Shown piece by piece: positions 1 to 13,690 of a stretch of 64,000 nt of DNA. The notes under the pieces are model-generated. The model worked only from the letters and a program-made list of their open reading frames with translations, was not told the origin of the DNA and did no database searches. The DNA comes from Sipunculus nudus. Taxonomy: Eukaryota > Annelida > Sipuncula > Golfingiida > Sipunculidae. Numbering within the stretch: position 1 is the first letter of the stretch; each line of letters opens with the position of its first letter. The position numbers and the translations under genes are program-made. The stretch lies in NCBI GenBank assembly GCA_026874595.1, contig CM049322.1, positions 29,763,340-29,827,339 on the forward strand, in the 5' to 3' direction.

Positions 1-3000
1 ACTTTTTTATTTGCAAACTGAGTTTTGACAATCATTAAAGTGTTAATCCAGTGATGTCATGGTATGAAAAGACAAGTTTTATTGGTAAGCATTGCACCAT
101 GATGCTGCAGCATGCTGGTTCAACGTAAACATAGCCTAAGATTTACGTATTTTACACTCTACCTGATCTGACCGTTTAACACACATGGACCTGTGATGTT
201 TCTACAGAGACTGTCAGAAATTACGGTAATTTCAGTGAATAGTTACTTATCACTTAATATTATTTTATTTTACCAAAGTAATTTAAAATTTTTGATATAT
301 TGAAACTTGAATAAGGTAGATAATTTGCCTGTCTGAAACGTGTGTAAAGACATTGTAACTAAAATGGTGATTCTGTTACTAACACTGCAAATTGAGCTTA
401 CGTCGCCATTTATTTGCAACGTTATTGCTCACGTTGTTGATTACCAGTGAGATATTTTGAATAACCATGTTAACATCTATTGAAAAACTAGAAAATATTT
501 TTAATTACTGTATAATAAAATAACAGCAAATTCCACGATGAGATATGGGGCGCGGCTGTGCACACGTGTCTAATCCGTGTAAAGGACATGGTGTACAACT
601 ATGCAGAGTCGTAAGAAGACCAAAATGAATAATACTCCTTGATAATACAGTTAATTTTAACTACTTTAAAAGTAGCATATGATTCAACAGTAAATATGTT
701 TCTGAAGTATGCCAAAGACATTTGCTCCAGCAAACACCTTCCGAACCGAAATCTATGTTTCTGCAGATTTGACCTTGAAAACCGTGGTTAAGGTCATCAG
801 TTATCGAACAATTCTGAGATCTTGATCGAACAATTTGTATGTCGAATTTGAGGAAAAATACGCAGCACTAAACAAATATAGGCTATATTAAAATCCTATA
901 GATTTGTTGACCTTAAAGACTAAGGTCAAGGTCGCAATTTCCATACTGTTACACAACTTCGTTGAAACTATTTGTGTAACAAATCTGAAGGGAATATATG
1001 CAGTAATTCAAAAGTTATGGGGTCACCTTAATCTTGTTAAGCTTATTTGACCTCAAAGGTCAAAGTCTTTGGTTTTTTTAAATCATTTGATAACTTACCA
1101 TATGACATCATGTATTTTGATTTTCAGTAAAACACATCCATCCATTTGGGAATCATAATATATGTTTAAACAAATAAAGAAATATTCAAGCTTATGGTTA
1201 CACTTATATTAAAGTTGATGACCAAAATTAATTTATAGACTTCATCTTATTATCCTAATTTGTGCAAGTGCATAATATGAAGGAAATCTGTCCATTACGT
1301 TTTGACTGTATGCTCAAATAACTATATGGTGGCAATGATGGGGGTATTAAAAATCAAGAAAACAATAATATGATTATAGACTCCAGTCTCTTTGTACAAG
1401 ACAAAATTTCTAAGACCTTCCGTCGGCCAGATTTTAGGACTAGTCCATGTAAATTTTTATCAGATATTAAACATTTTTGGGGGGGGGGGATTTCCACGAA
1501 CAACAGACCTATTTAATTTCTTCCCAAAAAAGGCATGACCCCATTTAAATAGGCTTCGTCTTCTCACCCATATCAATGTACATGTCAAGCTCAATAAGGG
1601 TCCGTGAAGTATTTGTAGGTTTGTCTCGTCGGCGGTAGAACCGTGCTGTAATCATAGTAAAACTGTAAACTCGACCTGTCTGTGGAGACAACTATTTTAG
1701 GCTGTGCTACTAGAAAAAGCCATTATAGTTCTGTGGATATGTAGCATATAACACCGATCCATCCAATAATGAATCAGATTTACTCTGTATCCTTTAAATT
1801 CCAAAATAATCGGTAAGGCTTTAGGTTCGGGTCATATTTTCAGGACCCTTGATAAGGCATCCACTTAGAAGTAAAGGCCTTTTTTGAGCAGGAAGGGTGG
1901 TCGCTCAAAGCAGGGACCACTTTTATTATTTACACCTAACTATGATTTTTATAAACTACATATCTTTTTTTATTACAACAAAATACTACACAATATATAT
2001 AGAAGTTCTACCATACAGACTCCTAGACGCAGTATCCGTCTCTATACACACACAAAAAGCATTGCATGCATTCTAGTAGTGCCCTGTCTGATATTACTAA
2101 AATTACTTTATTTGGGCTCATAAGCAAACTTAATCTAGCTAACAAACTAAACTAGAGCACCTTATTTTTTTCTTGATCAAATAAAAGAATAAAACGTATT
2201 ATCCAGGTCCAAAGTTAGGAAGTGATTCTAGCAAGTTTCTAACCAGACATGAGATGTTGCTTCACAGTGACCAACCAGTTCTTCTTCTGATAGGCTGTTA
2301 GGTTTCAGGCTCATTCATTGGCTCAATCCAAGCATAAAGTTTACTATCTGGCCCCTAAAATAGTGTCATCTAGTAACTAAAACAAAAAAATAATTGCGCT
2401 AACGGGGCCTGTAGCTACCTGCACATTTTATTGTTTTAAATTATTAGAAATGGTTCACACACCTAGGTTAAGACCCACTTTTGTTTATTACAAGCTAATT
2501 ATATGATTTATTTAAAAATATGTGTCCTCCAACGCACACCAATATTCTATATAGAGCATTGTAAGCCTCAGGTGGGCTGACTCCCTACTCTCTTGATGCG
2601 AGATTTCTGTTTTAACTCACATGAGACTGTGAAGAAAACACTTGCTGTAAAAGGTCCCTGGTTCCTCCTCTGCCAGGCTGAACAGGAGCACAGTTGTCCA
2701 TGCCAGGACTTCTTGACGTTGGTAGTGAACCTGTTCTGTCTGCCCTCGGGTATTACTGTTCCGTCACCACTACCCTCTCCTGAACAGTTCCACTGAACAG
2801 ATACAGCGTGCGGCCTCCCTCCAGCAGCTGTACAAGTGAGTGTGATGTCATCATCAGAGTACAGTGTGGTGCCGTTCGTGTAGTCACTGATGGATACACT
2901 GTCAGGTGGATCTGATATATTAATGATAATAACAGTGAAAGATATGTACAACTGGCATGACAAGAGGCGTATTTATGTGCGTGTTGACAGTGCATGATTT

Positions 3001-6000
3001 TTAATACTCACAGTCAACCTCCATTTTGACATCACTGCTCCACGGAGAAGGCCCTGCTACGTTCGAGACCTGACAAGAATAATCTCCCTGGTCATTCCTG
3101 TTTGTTGGGTCTATAGTCAGCCTTCCCTGTTCCTGATTGACGTTCCCACTCATCTGTTCATCTGTTTTCCTGAACGCATATTGAAGGATGGTCTCACCAC
3201 TCTCTGCTGGTGTACAGGTGAATATTGCACTTTGTCCTTCTGTAACAGGTGTACCTGCCAGCTGAATTGTGGGTGTTGTCAGGCGTCCTATCAATATGAA
3301 ACCAATGGTTTAATTAATTAAAGGGAATTAAAGTAACTCTCTTCAGCACAGACTAAAACAAAACTGAAAAATCTAGAATTCAAAACATTTCCACTTTCTT
3401 CTTTCGATAAAAAAAAATTCCTATAATTATTCTATGTTTTTCATACCTGAAGCATTGTTTCTTTATTCCAGCATATGCCTTATGAAATACTTTGAATAGG
3501 CTGGAAAAAAGATAACACAATTGGAACAGTCCAATATAATGAAGTTATTCGGATAAAAAAAATATGGTTTAAATAAATGGATTCTATGACATGATATTTC
3601 TTTGCATCATCTGGGACTATAAAGGTATAAAGGCTGTCTTTGTTCTGCTGTCACTGAATCGTGAATATGTGGACGGGAAAGTGTGAATCGGATCCTTGAT
3701 TTTGTAGGAATGTAGACAGCTCTAGTAGCCATTAATTTTACTTGAAAAATATCAGAATAAAATTGTTAAAATTGGAAATTTTGAAGGAATATATTATTTG
3801 CAAATGTATCATCCTGTCTTTTATGAAATAAAAATAATATTAAATACATTTTAAAGTTAAAAAATCATTATTGTCTTAGAGGTCTAGAGATGAATAATTA
3901 GAAAGACAAGGACCTTGTTCACCATATATATATATAATATATTTATACATATATATACACAAACCAACAACAGTTTTGCCCACAAGCAGTTTAAACTGCA
4001 TACAAACTGTCAGCTCATGTAGGGCGCAGGTACTCGGCACCAGGGAATGGTTTCAGAAAATATGGCAGTGATTTACGCAGTGTCCAAGTGTGTCAAATGA
4101 AGCTCTCCTTCGGAGTCTATTTTTCAGATGACATCACACTGACAGGGAAAGTAGGAGCCTGGTTGGGTAAGGTTAGGGCGCTGGAATTGTGACCAAAAAG
4201 TTATGGGTTCGCTTCTCGTTCTGACCGCCGTCTGCGCTGAGACACCTAGCCAAAGTCTTTACCACAGGAGTGAGTTCTATCGACCCGGGAGTGACTGGAT
4301 ACTGGTCACGGGCGGCAGGCAAATGTAAAATGAATGACCTTCTAGCGCCTGCCATGGCTGTTTGGGTTGTTTGCTTAATGTTTGCTATGGCATGGAGAAC
4401 CTGTAGAAACTAAGTGAATTCGTGACTTTTTTTATTATGAGGAAGTTTGAAGAAGTATTTTAATTTCGGTCCTTTGCCTGATCAGATAAGGTCATTTATG
4501 AGATAGTTAACCTTTGCTAGGAGTATATCCATATATTCTTGGTTTGTTGAATTTACAAAATTAACTCTGATTTGAAGCAAATTTGATTTGTTACTCCCGG
4601 TCTGGTTAAGTGTAAATGACATAATGTCATCGACATTGCACAGATGATCTAGCTTAGCTTAAAAATATTAGACTGTACCTACAGCTACACAGAGAATAAG
4701 TATCCTTTAGTTTAATGTTTTCCAGGAAAAGAGGGAAGTAGTAGATTTCCTCAAGATATACTCACTGACTACAAACACCTGACCCCTATCAAATGGCACA
4801 ATTCCTCCAAAGTCCGCCCGACAGGTGTATGTGGCTTGATCTGTGTCTCGTACAGCGTGTATGACCAGTGTGCTGCTACCGTTGCTGAAGTGTTCGTAGT
4901 CCGATCTCCCTACCAGGTCATCATGAGGATTCTTAAAGGGGCCATCTGGCCAGTATACATAGATTTGTGTTGCAGTTGATTCCCCGACCCGCTGCCGCTC
5001 CCATGCTACATTAACAATAGTCGAGCCTGGAGGGTTGATCTGGCATGTGACCCTACCGGTCTCATCTTTAACTATGTAGGTGTCTCCCAAAGATACACCC
5101 TGTCCTAAATAATGCACAAGGAATCATGCTATTATAAATACTTACAGAGATCAATAATATAATTAAACCGATTAGAAAACAGAATTGTTGACAAAAATGT
5201 GGTCTATACATACCAACATGCGTAAATGGAAAGTTTGTAGAATCTTTACACTCTAAGATAAACGGGTTCTTTTTCTTAGTAAAAAGGTTCCCTCTTGCAC
5301 TTGGAGATTCTTGCCTTGATCATAATTCATTGTAGGGAGACATCTGTAATTTTTTTTATGAGCAGATGCATGTTATTTATTGCTAAAAGCGGAAACGATA
5401 TACGGGAAGATTTCGAGTCAAAGGTCCTATGGAACGGACGCAGGCGGCAGGACGAAAGTTACAGTTAGGTTTGTTGACGTGTATCGCCTAGAATAGTGTG
5501 TCACTGAAGTGTATAAACGTTATTTCGGCCATGGAACTATCACCTTTTCTGTCATGGGAACCTATGCTAGTGTAATCATGACATATTTGGCGCAGCCTAC
5601 CAGGATATGTTCGTTAACAGGAGCAGGAGGCCAGAGGTTCTGAGAACTTGGTTAACAAACATTAACGCGCAAGCATTGAGATTTTACATTGAATTGACTT
5701 TATTTCCGCAGTAAACTTACATGTTGTAATCAATATATATAATATGTACTGGAAACCGTACTTAGAGCGGGAAACTTGTGAAATATATTGTTTATAGAAC
5801 GGTGATTGTTTTCGTGTAGCCGATAGAAAGACATTATCAGTAAATCAAACATTCACTGACATTTGACATTGCTTCGGCTTTGTCCTGGGAACCACATGAT
5901 TGAGCAACAGTGCACATGACAATTTGCCGACTGGTGAATGTTTCGCTTCACACAAGCTGACATTGTTAAATATGGGGGCTGCTATAACTGATAAATACGT

Positions 6001-6387
6001 GTCGCAAGTGTCCAGCTGACTTGTCCTTATCGCCATGGATAGTAATATCAAAAGACTTGCTGTGAACTCGCATATGCTTAGATGTTGATAAACCTTGCCA
6101 TATCAACGCAGGTTATGTGATTCTATGCACAAATTAACAGTGAACCTATGTACACTTTCGCATTCGTTCAGTCAAAGATTTATTCATGAGGAATAGCCAT
6201 ATGCTGGAAGACTTCCAAAATTCAACAATTTAAGACTTGTATACGTGCCGTATTTGAGTGTCTACCCGGAACTGTGTTGATATAAAATATGATGCATGGT
6301 TGAATGCTCAACATTATTGACTAATGTTATCATTTGATATTGCCTTTATCAAACAAATGCATTCTTTTATTATAAGAGTATCTGAAG

Positions 6388-6435
<48 letters not shown>

Positions 6436-9400
6436 ATATGAAGTCATGCACCGCATTGATCAAACTTTTATTGTAAATGGGGATTTATGTGCATGTGAGG
6501 TATATTGCTAAAGAATTGATTAAGGATATATTGGTGTACAGTCAGACAGTTGTTCTGTGATAATGACCATGTAACTGAAACATTTCTTTAAAATGTATAC
6601 TTGTGTAGCCAGTAATGCTAGAGGGCCGTATTGTCGTATCGGTGGTTGATCAATAGTGTACGGTACTGATGAAGTTTTATGAAGAATACAGCAGACCAGT
6701 ATTAGTATCTGTGGTGTCTCAGTTGACAACAAGAATTTTGATTGGGTTATAAAGTTGTTCATCATAACTGTAATAATGCCATTTTACTTGTAGGTGCCAT
6801 AAGTATTATAATATTATTATCGAACCGCTGGGTTTATTCATATTTTGCATGTTATGGATATAAACGGATCTGCATCCAGGGAATTTGCTTTTGGTCACCC
6901 TCTGTCATTTGGGTTGAGAGATGTCATTGCATTTTGTTACTTGTACTAGGGGGAGCCACTTGTTCATGTTTGACTCTGAGATACCTTGCCATTGTGTATT
7001 TGTTACTTGAAGCAGGGGATGCCACTTGCTCATGTTTGACTCTGAGATTGTACTTTTTTACTTTGCACTGGGGGAGCCACTTGTTCATGTTTGACTCTGA
7101 GATACCTTGCCATTGTGTATTTGTTACTTGAAGCAGGGGATGCCACTTGCTCATATTTGACTCTGAGATTGTACTTTTTTACTTTGCACTGGGGGAGCCA
7201 CTTGTTCATGTTTGACTCTGAGATACCTTGCCATTGTGTATTTGTTACTTGAAGCAGGGGATGCCACTTGCTCATGTTTGACTCTGAGATTGTACTTTTT
7301 TACTTTGCACTGGGGGAGCCACTTGTTCATGTTTGACTCTGAGATACTTTGCTACTGTATTTTGTTACTGTACCGGGGGTTTACGCTAATTATACCATTA
7401 ACTGTAGAGGCGTACTGATTGTTGTTAAAGTATGACATGATGGTGTATATAAGTAATAATCATGAGTACCGATCATGATGTTATAGGGTAGGCTATGGTG
7501 GCCACCAGTCAGGCAGTAGCAGATGCCCTGAATAAATTGAAACTCAATGCTACGCAAACAATTAGGTTGTCTACGTTTTATAACTGTCAATGAACAGGAT
7601 AGGAGGGTTTTTGAACGATTAAAAAACCTGACACTGAAATGTTAATTTAAAAAAAAAGAGGGTGTTTTGGACCCTGATGTCCACGGGACATTGAAAGGTG
7701 GGAAATTCGTACTACGGATGAGTCCTTCTCTGACTTCCGGCTGGAGACCCTTTGCTTATTCCAAGATAATGAGGGGATGAAACGACCTCGAGTCCGCAGT
7801 TCAGAGGTTCACGATCTATCAAATGAGTCAGTACCGGACGTGTCTGTGCCACCCTCACCCATCGTTGATCCGGCTATTAGTGCCATTATCCGGTGTCAGA
7901 AAGACACCTTTGATACACTGGGCTAAAAAATCAGTGCAATGACTCGAAGAGGGTAGCCATTTGAGTTTCAGACGCCCGCACCCATACCAACTTTCGGATT
8001 TAATTGCCCAAACACACATGTCCACCCCACTTTTCCTGATGGCAGGGATCATCATTTGGGGAAAATGCAGGCTACGGATAGATCTTGCTATTTATGTGGT
8101 GACCCTAATCATTTAAGGGATTGTCCAAGGTGAAAGGCTCGTCGGCAGCGCCAGGAACCTTTCATTCATCAGGAGTCTGGGGCAAAAACTGAATTGATAA
8201 TATACAATCTGAGAATTTTTTTAGGAGTTGTCTGGTCCATGTCCGCACATATTAGTTCAAATTGCCGGGGTTCCAGTTGAGTGCCTGCTTGACAACGGTG
8301 CTGAAATATATTGAATGTTTGATTATTTTTATTCTGAGAAGTTAGCTCCAATACTTGGTGGTCTGGAAGGTGTTCAATCTTTGGCAGCAGAGCCAATCAA
8401 TGTTTCAGGGTAGGGGAGATGTAGCTGTGGACTTAGTCCTGGGTCCCCATTATCAGTCTGTTCCATCCCGGACAATTAGCGTATTGGAGTGCCATGTAGT
8501 GGGTGCCTCAAAGATTAAGGAGGGGAACACAAGTTTATTTATGTTAGTGAGAGTTTAACACTTGACAAACCGTATGTTCCACCAGGATTGGTCAATGATC
8601 TTGATGATACTCTGCCATGTGTGGATTCAATAGAAGTTGTGTTATGTAATCCGAAATATAAGCCCGTGTGTCTAGCACCATTCGCCAAAGTCGCTGTTGG
8701 GTATTCTGCAGTGGATAAAGAAATTGTGTGGGCCACCTCAGAAAATGATGTCATTAGAAAATTTTTTAGTAATGTGTTTAGTTCTTCTGAGGGGTCAACA
8801 GATGCACTGAATGAGTCGGTTGTGTTATCACAGCCTTCTGGTTTAGAATTGACAGGAATGAAATGCCAGGTCCAGACTTGAGAGAGTGAGCTTCCGGTAG
8901 GTATTTTTTGGATTTGGTTTATTCAAATTATTGACAAGATGTCAATGGATTGCTCGGTTGACACAAAATGCCAATTTTCAGTGTCCTCTTGATTGAGAAA
9001 AATGTGAAGCTATTTCCCCACAAGATTCGTTTGTCTGATGATCAACCTGTGAATTTACCATTTCATAGGACACCGCTTCATATGATCAGTTAAGTTAGAG
9101 AGCAGATTCAGGGCCTTATTGATCGCTGAATCAAGCAGAAATCTTCGAGTTCTTATGCGTATCCTATTGCACCGGTAAGGAAAAAGAAAGGTTTTTAGGC
9201 ATTGCGTTGATTAACGTCGAGTAACCAAGAATGCGTTGAAGTACCTAGGCCATATAGCGAGTAGTTCAGGTATATAAACCCAGATAAGGTGCAGCAGGAG
9301 AAACATTGGCCGGCACTTGTGAATCTTAATTTTTAGGCTTAGTATCATATTCCCGTCGCTTCATTAAGGGCTTTGCTGGTTTAGCAGCCCCGCTGTTCAA

Positions 9401-12400
9401 GTTGATTTCACGAGTAGAACCCGCTGAAGGCTTTCAGTCGTTTCAGTGGGGTACTGATGCACAGGAAGCATTCCTTGCTTTGAAGGATGCACTGACACGG
9501 GCCTATCCATAATTTGACCTTGTTCTAGAGATTGACGCCCCGTTTAAGGGCTTTGGTGCATGCCTAAGTCAGGTAGATAATAACGGCGACGTTCATCCTG
9601 TTGCTTTTGCCAGTAGAAGCCTATGGGGGATGAGCTTCGCTACACCATACATTCCAGCTTCAAACTTGAATTGTTAGGGCTCAAATGGGCTGTTACTGAT
9701 ACATTTGGTGACCTTTTGTATGGCCATGATTGGAAGTGTGGATTAACAACAACTAGTCAGCTCATCTAAACACTTCTACCTTGGGCGCCACGGAACACAG
9801 TTGGGTAATTAAACTAGCTTTGTACGACATCGGTATCAAATATCCAGCTGGGTAGCTCATACTCTAACCCGCTAAACGGAGCTGAAATAGGAACAGTAGA
9901 GTCGGTGAATGCTGGGACTAACACTTCACCATTACTGGTTTGCATGAACCAGGTCAGCTTTCATTTGGTTGAAGAAACAAATCCACGTTCTGGAGTTTCA
10001 GACACGTCTCTTTTACCCAGTTTTACACAAGAACAGTTAGTATAGCTCCGGAGGGCTGATCCGTATATTAGTAGGCTGTGGGACAGGAATGTCTCAGGAT
10101 GGCAATCTGGCAGGTAGAACCTGACAGAGGTTTACATAATTTGCATAACTGGCTTCGTGAATATGATAGCTACGTTTTCCATAAAGGGATGCTTGATCAA
10201 AATAATTTTGATTCTGCATCTCAGAGAGGCTTTGTCAATCAGTTGTTAATACCTGAACAGTCGCGAACTATTATGCTTGAGAGGCCATGATCTTTGGGTT
10301 CATCAGGGAGTTGCTCGTACGTGTGCCGTATTGCAATTGCGCTGTTATCGGCAAGCTATGGTTAGCTTTGTCAAATCCCATGTTCTCAAGTATATTTATT
10401 GCACCATAGCAGAGGCCCCAAAACTCAAGTTGCGTCCACCAATGAGTCACTTGCTTGCGTTCAAGCCTTTGGAGCTTGTGGCTAATGATTTTGTTAGATT
10501 TGATCGTGATAAAGGAGGCATCGAGGATGTTCAGGTGATAACCGTTGCATTTACTAAATGGGCACAGGCCATCCCGTGCATTACCAGCCTCTTGGAACAG
10601 TAGCCAAGAAATTAATAAATCACTAGTTTGACGTATATGGCGTGCCAACTAGGATTCACTCTGACCAGGGCCGTTCCTTTGAGGGTCAGGTCATCAGTCA
10701 GTTTTGTCAATTTACGGAATTAAGATGAGTAGGACCTCTGCCTACCACCCTCAAGGCAATGGGCAAACCGAGCATTTCAACCGGACTTTGACTGGGTTGA
10801 TTAAATAGCTCAGTACATCCGATCGTAGGAAGTGGCCGGAGATGTAACCCCACTTGATATTCATATATGATAATACTCAACATAGCGTCACCAGATTCTC
10901 GCTTGATATTTGTCCGAATACCTCAAATCTCATTGGATCGCTTGATGGGTAACCTAGACAGTAATTGGAGTGATGATTATGTAACAGCCCAATCAGAATT
11001 TGTTAACAGGGCATGGAAGTTGGTACATGCTTGCCTGGAGAGTAGAGCAAATAACGAGAAACAAAGGTATGAAGTTCAGGCTCTTACCCATTATTGTTGG
11101 ATCTCGCGTACTTGTTCAAAGAGAGGGGTTAAAAGTCCGTCATAAACTACAGAATGTTATCTCTGATGATCCGTACCCCGTTGTGTCCATCAATGATGAT
11201 TCAAATATTTCCGAGATTAAACAAACGCTTGGTGGTGAAAGTAAGGGGGTTAACCGGACACTGTTAATGATAGACCCAAGGAGATCCTAGTTTATGTACA
11301 GGAGGCTCCTGCAGATAATTTGCAAATCTCTGAGTTAAGTAATTCAAGTAACTATTCTGACAGCTCAGATAATTGTTTTGGTGATTTAATTAGGATTCAA
11401 CTATCTCATGAAGTGACACCTGATGCAGGATGCGAGGTTACTGCTTAGACGTTCTCAGAGGGCTACCCAGGGAGTGCACTCAAATCCTTTAAAGAACCTA
11501 GGCCCGTAAAAGTTTAACTGTAAGCTATGATAAATTGACATTAATGATTCATTCGTTCGAAGATAGGTTGCATTTTCTGACATGTTATATCTCTATATTT
11601 TAACACCCTTTTGTGGACAGAAATTGCGGAGTTGGCAACACTCTCTATGAGTATGTTAGAGAGGTTAATTAAGGGTTTCTCTGAACATTAAAAGGGTTGG
11701 AGGTGAGGCATGAATCTTCGTGCATAATTATGTAAAAGTAGTCACTGAGGTGATTAATGTAGATTAAGGCATTCTCTGAATATCTGATATCTTTACCGAT
11801 ATTTCATTTTGCTCTAATGTGGTTTAACCTAAACCTAATTGCATTTAAATAAGAGTCCTTCCTTGTAGTATACTCTTGTAGATTAACAAGTTATTGCATG
11901 AAGGTCACCTGTAAGTTGTGTTTTCTTGAAAGCAACGTTGGTGTCTATTAGAAGACGCAGAGGACGTCGGTGTCTTATTAGAAGACGCAGTAGAGGTCTG
12001 ATCTGAAAACGCAGAGGAGGTGTAAGCACTGTAAAGTTTGTGTAAAACCAGGTTATTTTTCATTCTCATAAGAGTGATAATATGAAACTATTTCAATTGG
12101 CCTGTATTATTACTGTATTAACTTGTAATAAAATTAAATTGTAAATAAATGAGACAGCACCTTAAGGAATTACTTCTTGACACAGCCTAAAGGGTGACAT
12201 TTTAATCATCGACGCTTAGTCGGTAACTAGATTGTGCAGTAGGCAAAGATAGCCAATTATTGAGTGATATATAGTGTAGAAGGTTGTTATTATTATAGTA
12301 GTTGTTGGATTTATGACCACGTATCTGTTGGCATTAGGTAGTCAATTAAGCTGTAGAATATGTGTTAGAGCTGGTAATGAATGTAATGCCAAGATCAGTA

Positions 12401-13644
12401 TTATATATAGAATAAATGATGTTAGGTTGTGCTGTAACTTGATAGTTGTCTCACGCTGATGGTTGTATGACCAGGGTTTATATTTGTGTTACCATGTTGT
12501 TCTCAGGATGCTGTCAGTCCGGCATGCCATAGCGGCATCGTGTAACTGTGTAAAAAGTCTGATAGATATTGCCGGTAGCATTGTGTAAAAGTAGTAATTG
12601 GTACAGGGATCCAAAAATGAAGGCATGTATTGTTTGACTAGCGAAGGTTTAGGTTTTTCGCCAGCTGATATTTTTCCTCTGATTTATGTTTACAGCAGAT
12701 TGATGTGACGTTTGGCAATTTATAACTTGATGTATATGGTTAATTGCAAAGTATTTTTGTGCTAGAACAGTTTTGAAACTATCATCTTAATATGCACGAG
12801 TCTGCTGGAATCAGGTTAATCGAGGATACCATCGTGTTCGTCCTATATATTACATATTTGTAACAGTTTGCGCTAATCCATGTACTTGTATCAGTAAGGT
12901 TATTTTAAGATCCCGGGTCAAAGGTCATATTGAACGGACGCAGGCGGCGAGACGAAAGTTACAGTTAGGCTGGATGACGTGTATCGCCTGGAATTGTATG
13001 TAATTGAAGCGAATAAATGTTATTTAGGGCATGGAACTGTCACCTTTATCAATTTATCTTCAACCTTTTATTGTCTGTGTGACACGTCAAATATATTAAA
13101 ATTCAGGGTGAGGTCTTGCAAAAAGGTATGTTCCCAGTATATGTTTACTCTAAACTAGGTTTAAAAATATAATATTTCATAGTAATCACAATAATGGAAC
13201 AAAAGTCTTATTATTAATATATTTCATTTTCAGTATATAAAAATAAGTTATCTGAATTTGGGGGGGGGCGTAATTTTATTGACCATTCCCCTATTTCCGA
13301 AAAAAAGTTGGGGGGGGGGGGGGTCTGTTGGTGGCGGTTGGAGTGTTTTAAAATCTGAGCCTGAATTTCGTAACGCATTTTTTCGTATTGATTACATTTC
13401 ATGCGAAACAGTCTTTTAATGTACTAAGTGAAAGTCAGGGGCGTCAATATTTCCTGCACATGCTGTCTAGGGGGATGGTCAATGTAATCAACCTCCCGCT
13501 GTTCAAATAATAATATTTACTGCATAGGAAATATATCAATAAATAAAATGATAAAATATGGTTTCATTCATGAGATTACTATAAACTATATCTAAACCTG
13601 GATTTGAATTGACTTTCACTTGAAAAATGTGATATATATATATT

Positions 13645-13690
<46 letters not shown>

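Larger units (their letters stand above)
1..3420. repeat. Segmental duplication, left copy (gene A side)
   Basis: Bases 1 to about 3,420 align collinearly with about 47,160-50,580: the same word order in the intron (for example 'gtgatgtcatggtatgaaa' near 51 and 47,232), both Ig exons and the start of the next intron. Homology reaches base 1 and probably continues to the left. Similarity fades around 3,410, before the V exon. Bases 1-2,620 are intronic and hold no exon that I can support. Confidence 0.88.
5407..13048 (+). mobile_element. Degenerate Ty3/gypsy LTR retrotransposon 1
   Basis: Two direct repeats of about 142 bp (5,407-5,548 and 12,907-13,048) lie exactly 7,500 bp apart and share 'gaacggacgcaggcggc' and 'gacgaaagttacagttagg'. 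Between them, on the plus strand and in gypsy order, are relics of a zinc knuckle, protease, RT start, RNase H and integrase. All frames are broken by stops and shifts and the RT catalytic core is missing. It sits in intron 1 of gene A, antisense to the gene. No function expected. Confidence 0.82.

Noticed and set aside
6742-7418. Overlapping open frames on both strands
   Set aside because: They cross the 121-bp tandem array, whose period is not a multiple of three; frames are incidental.
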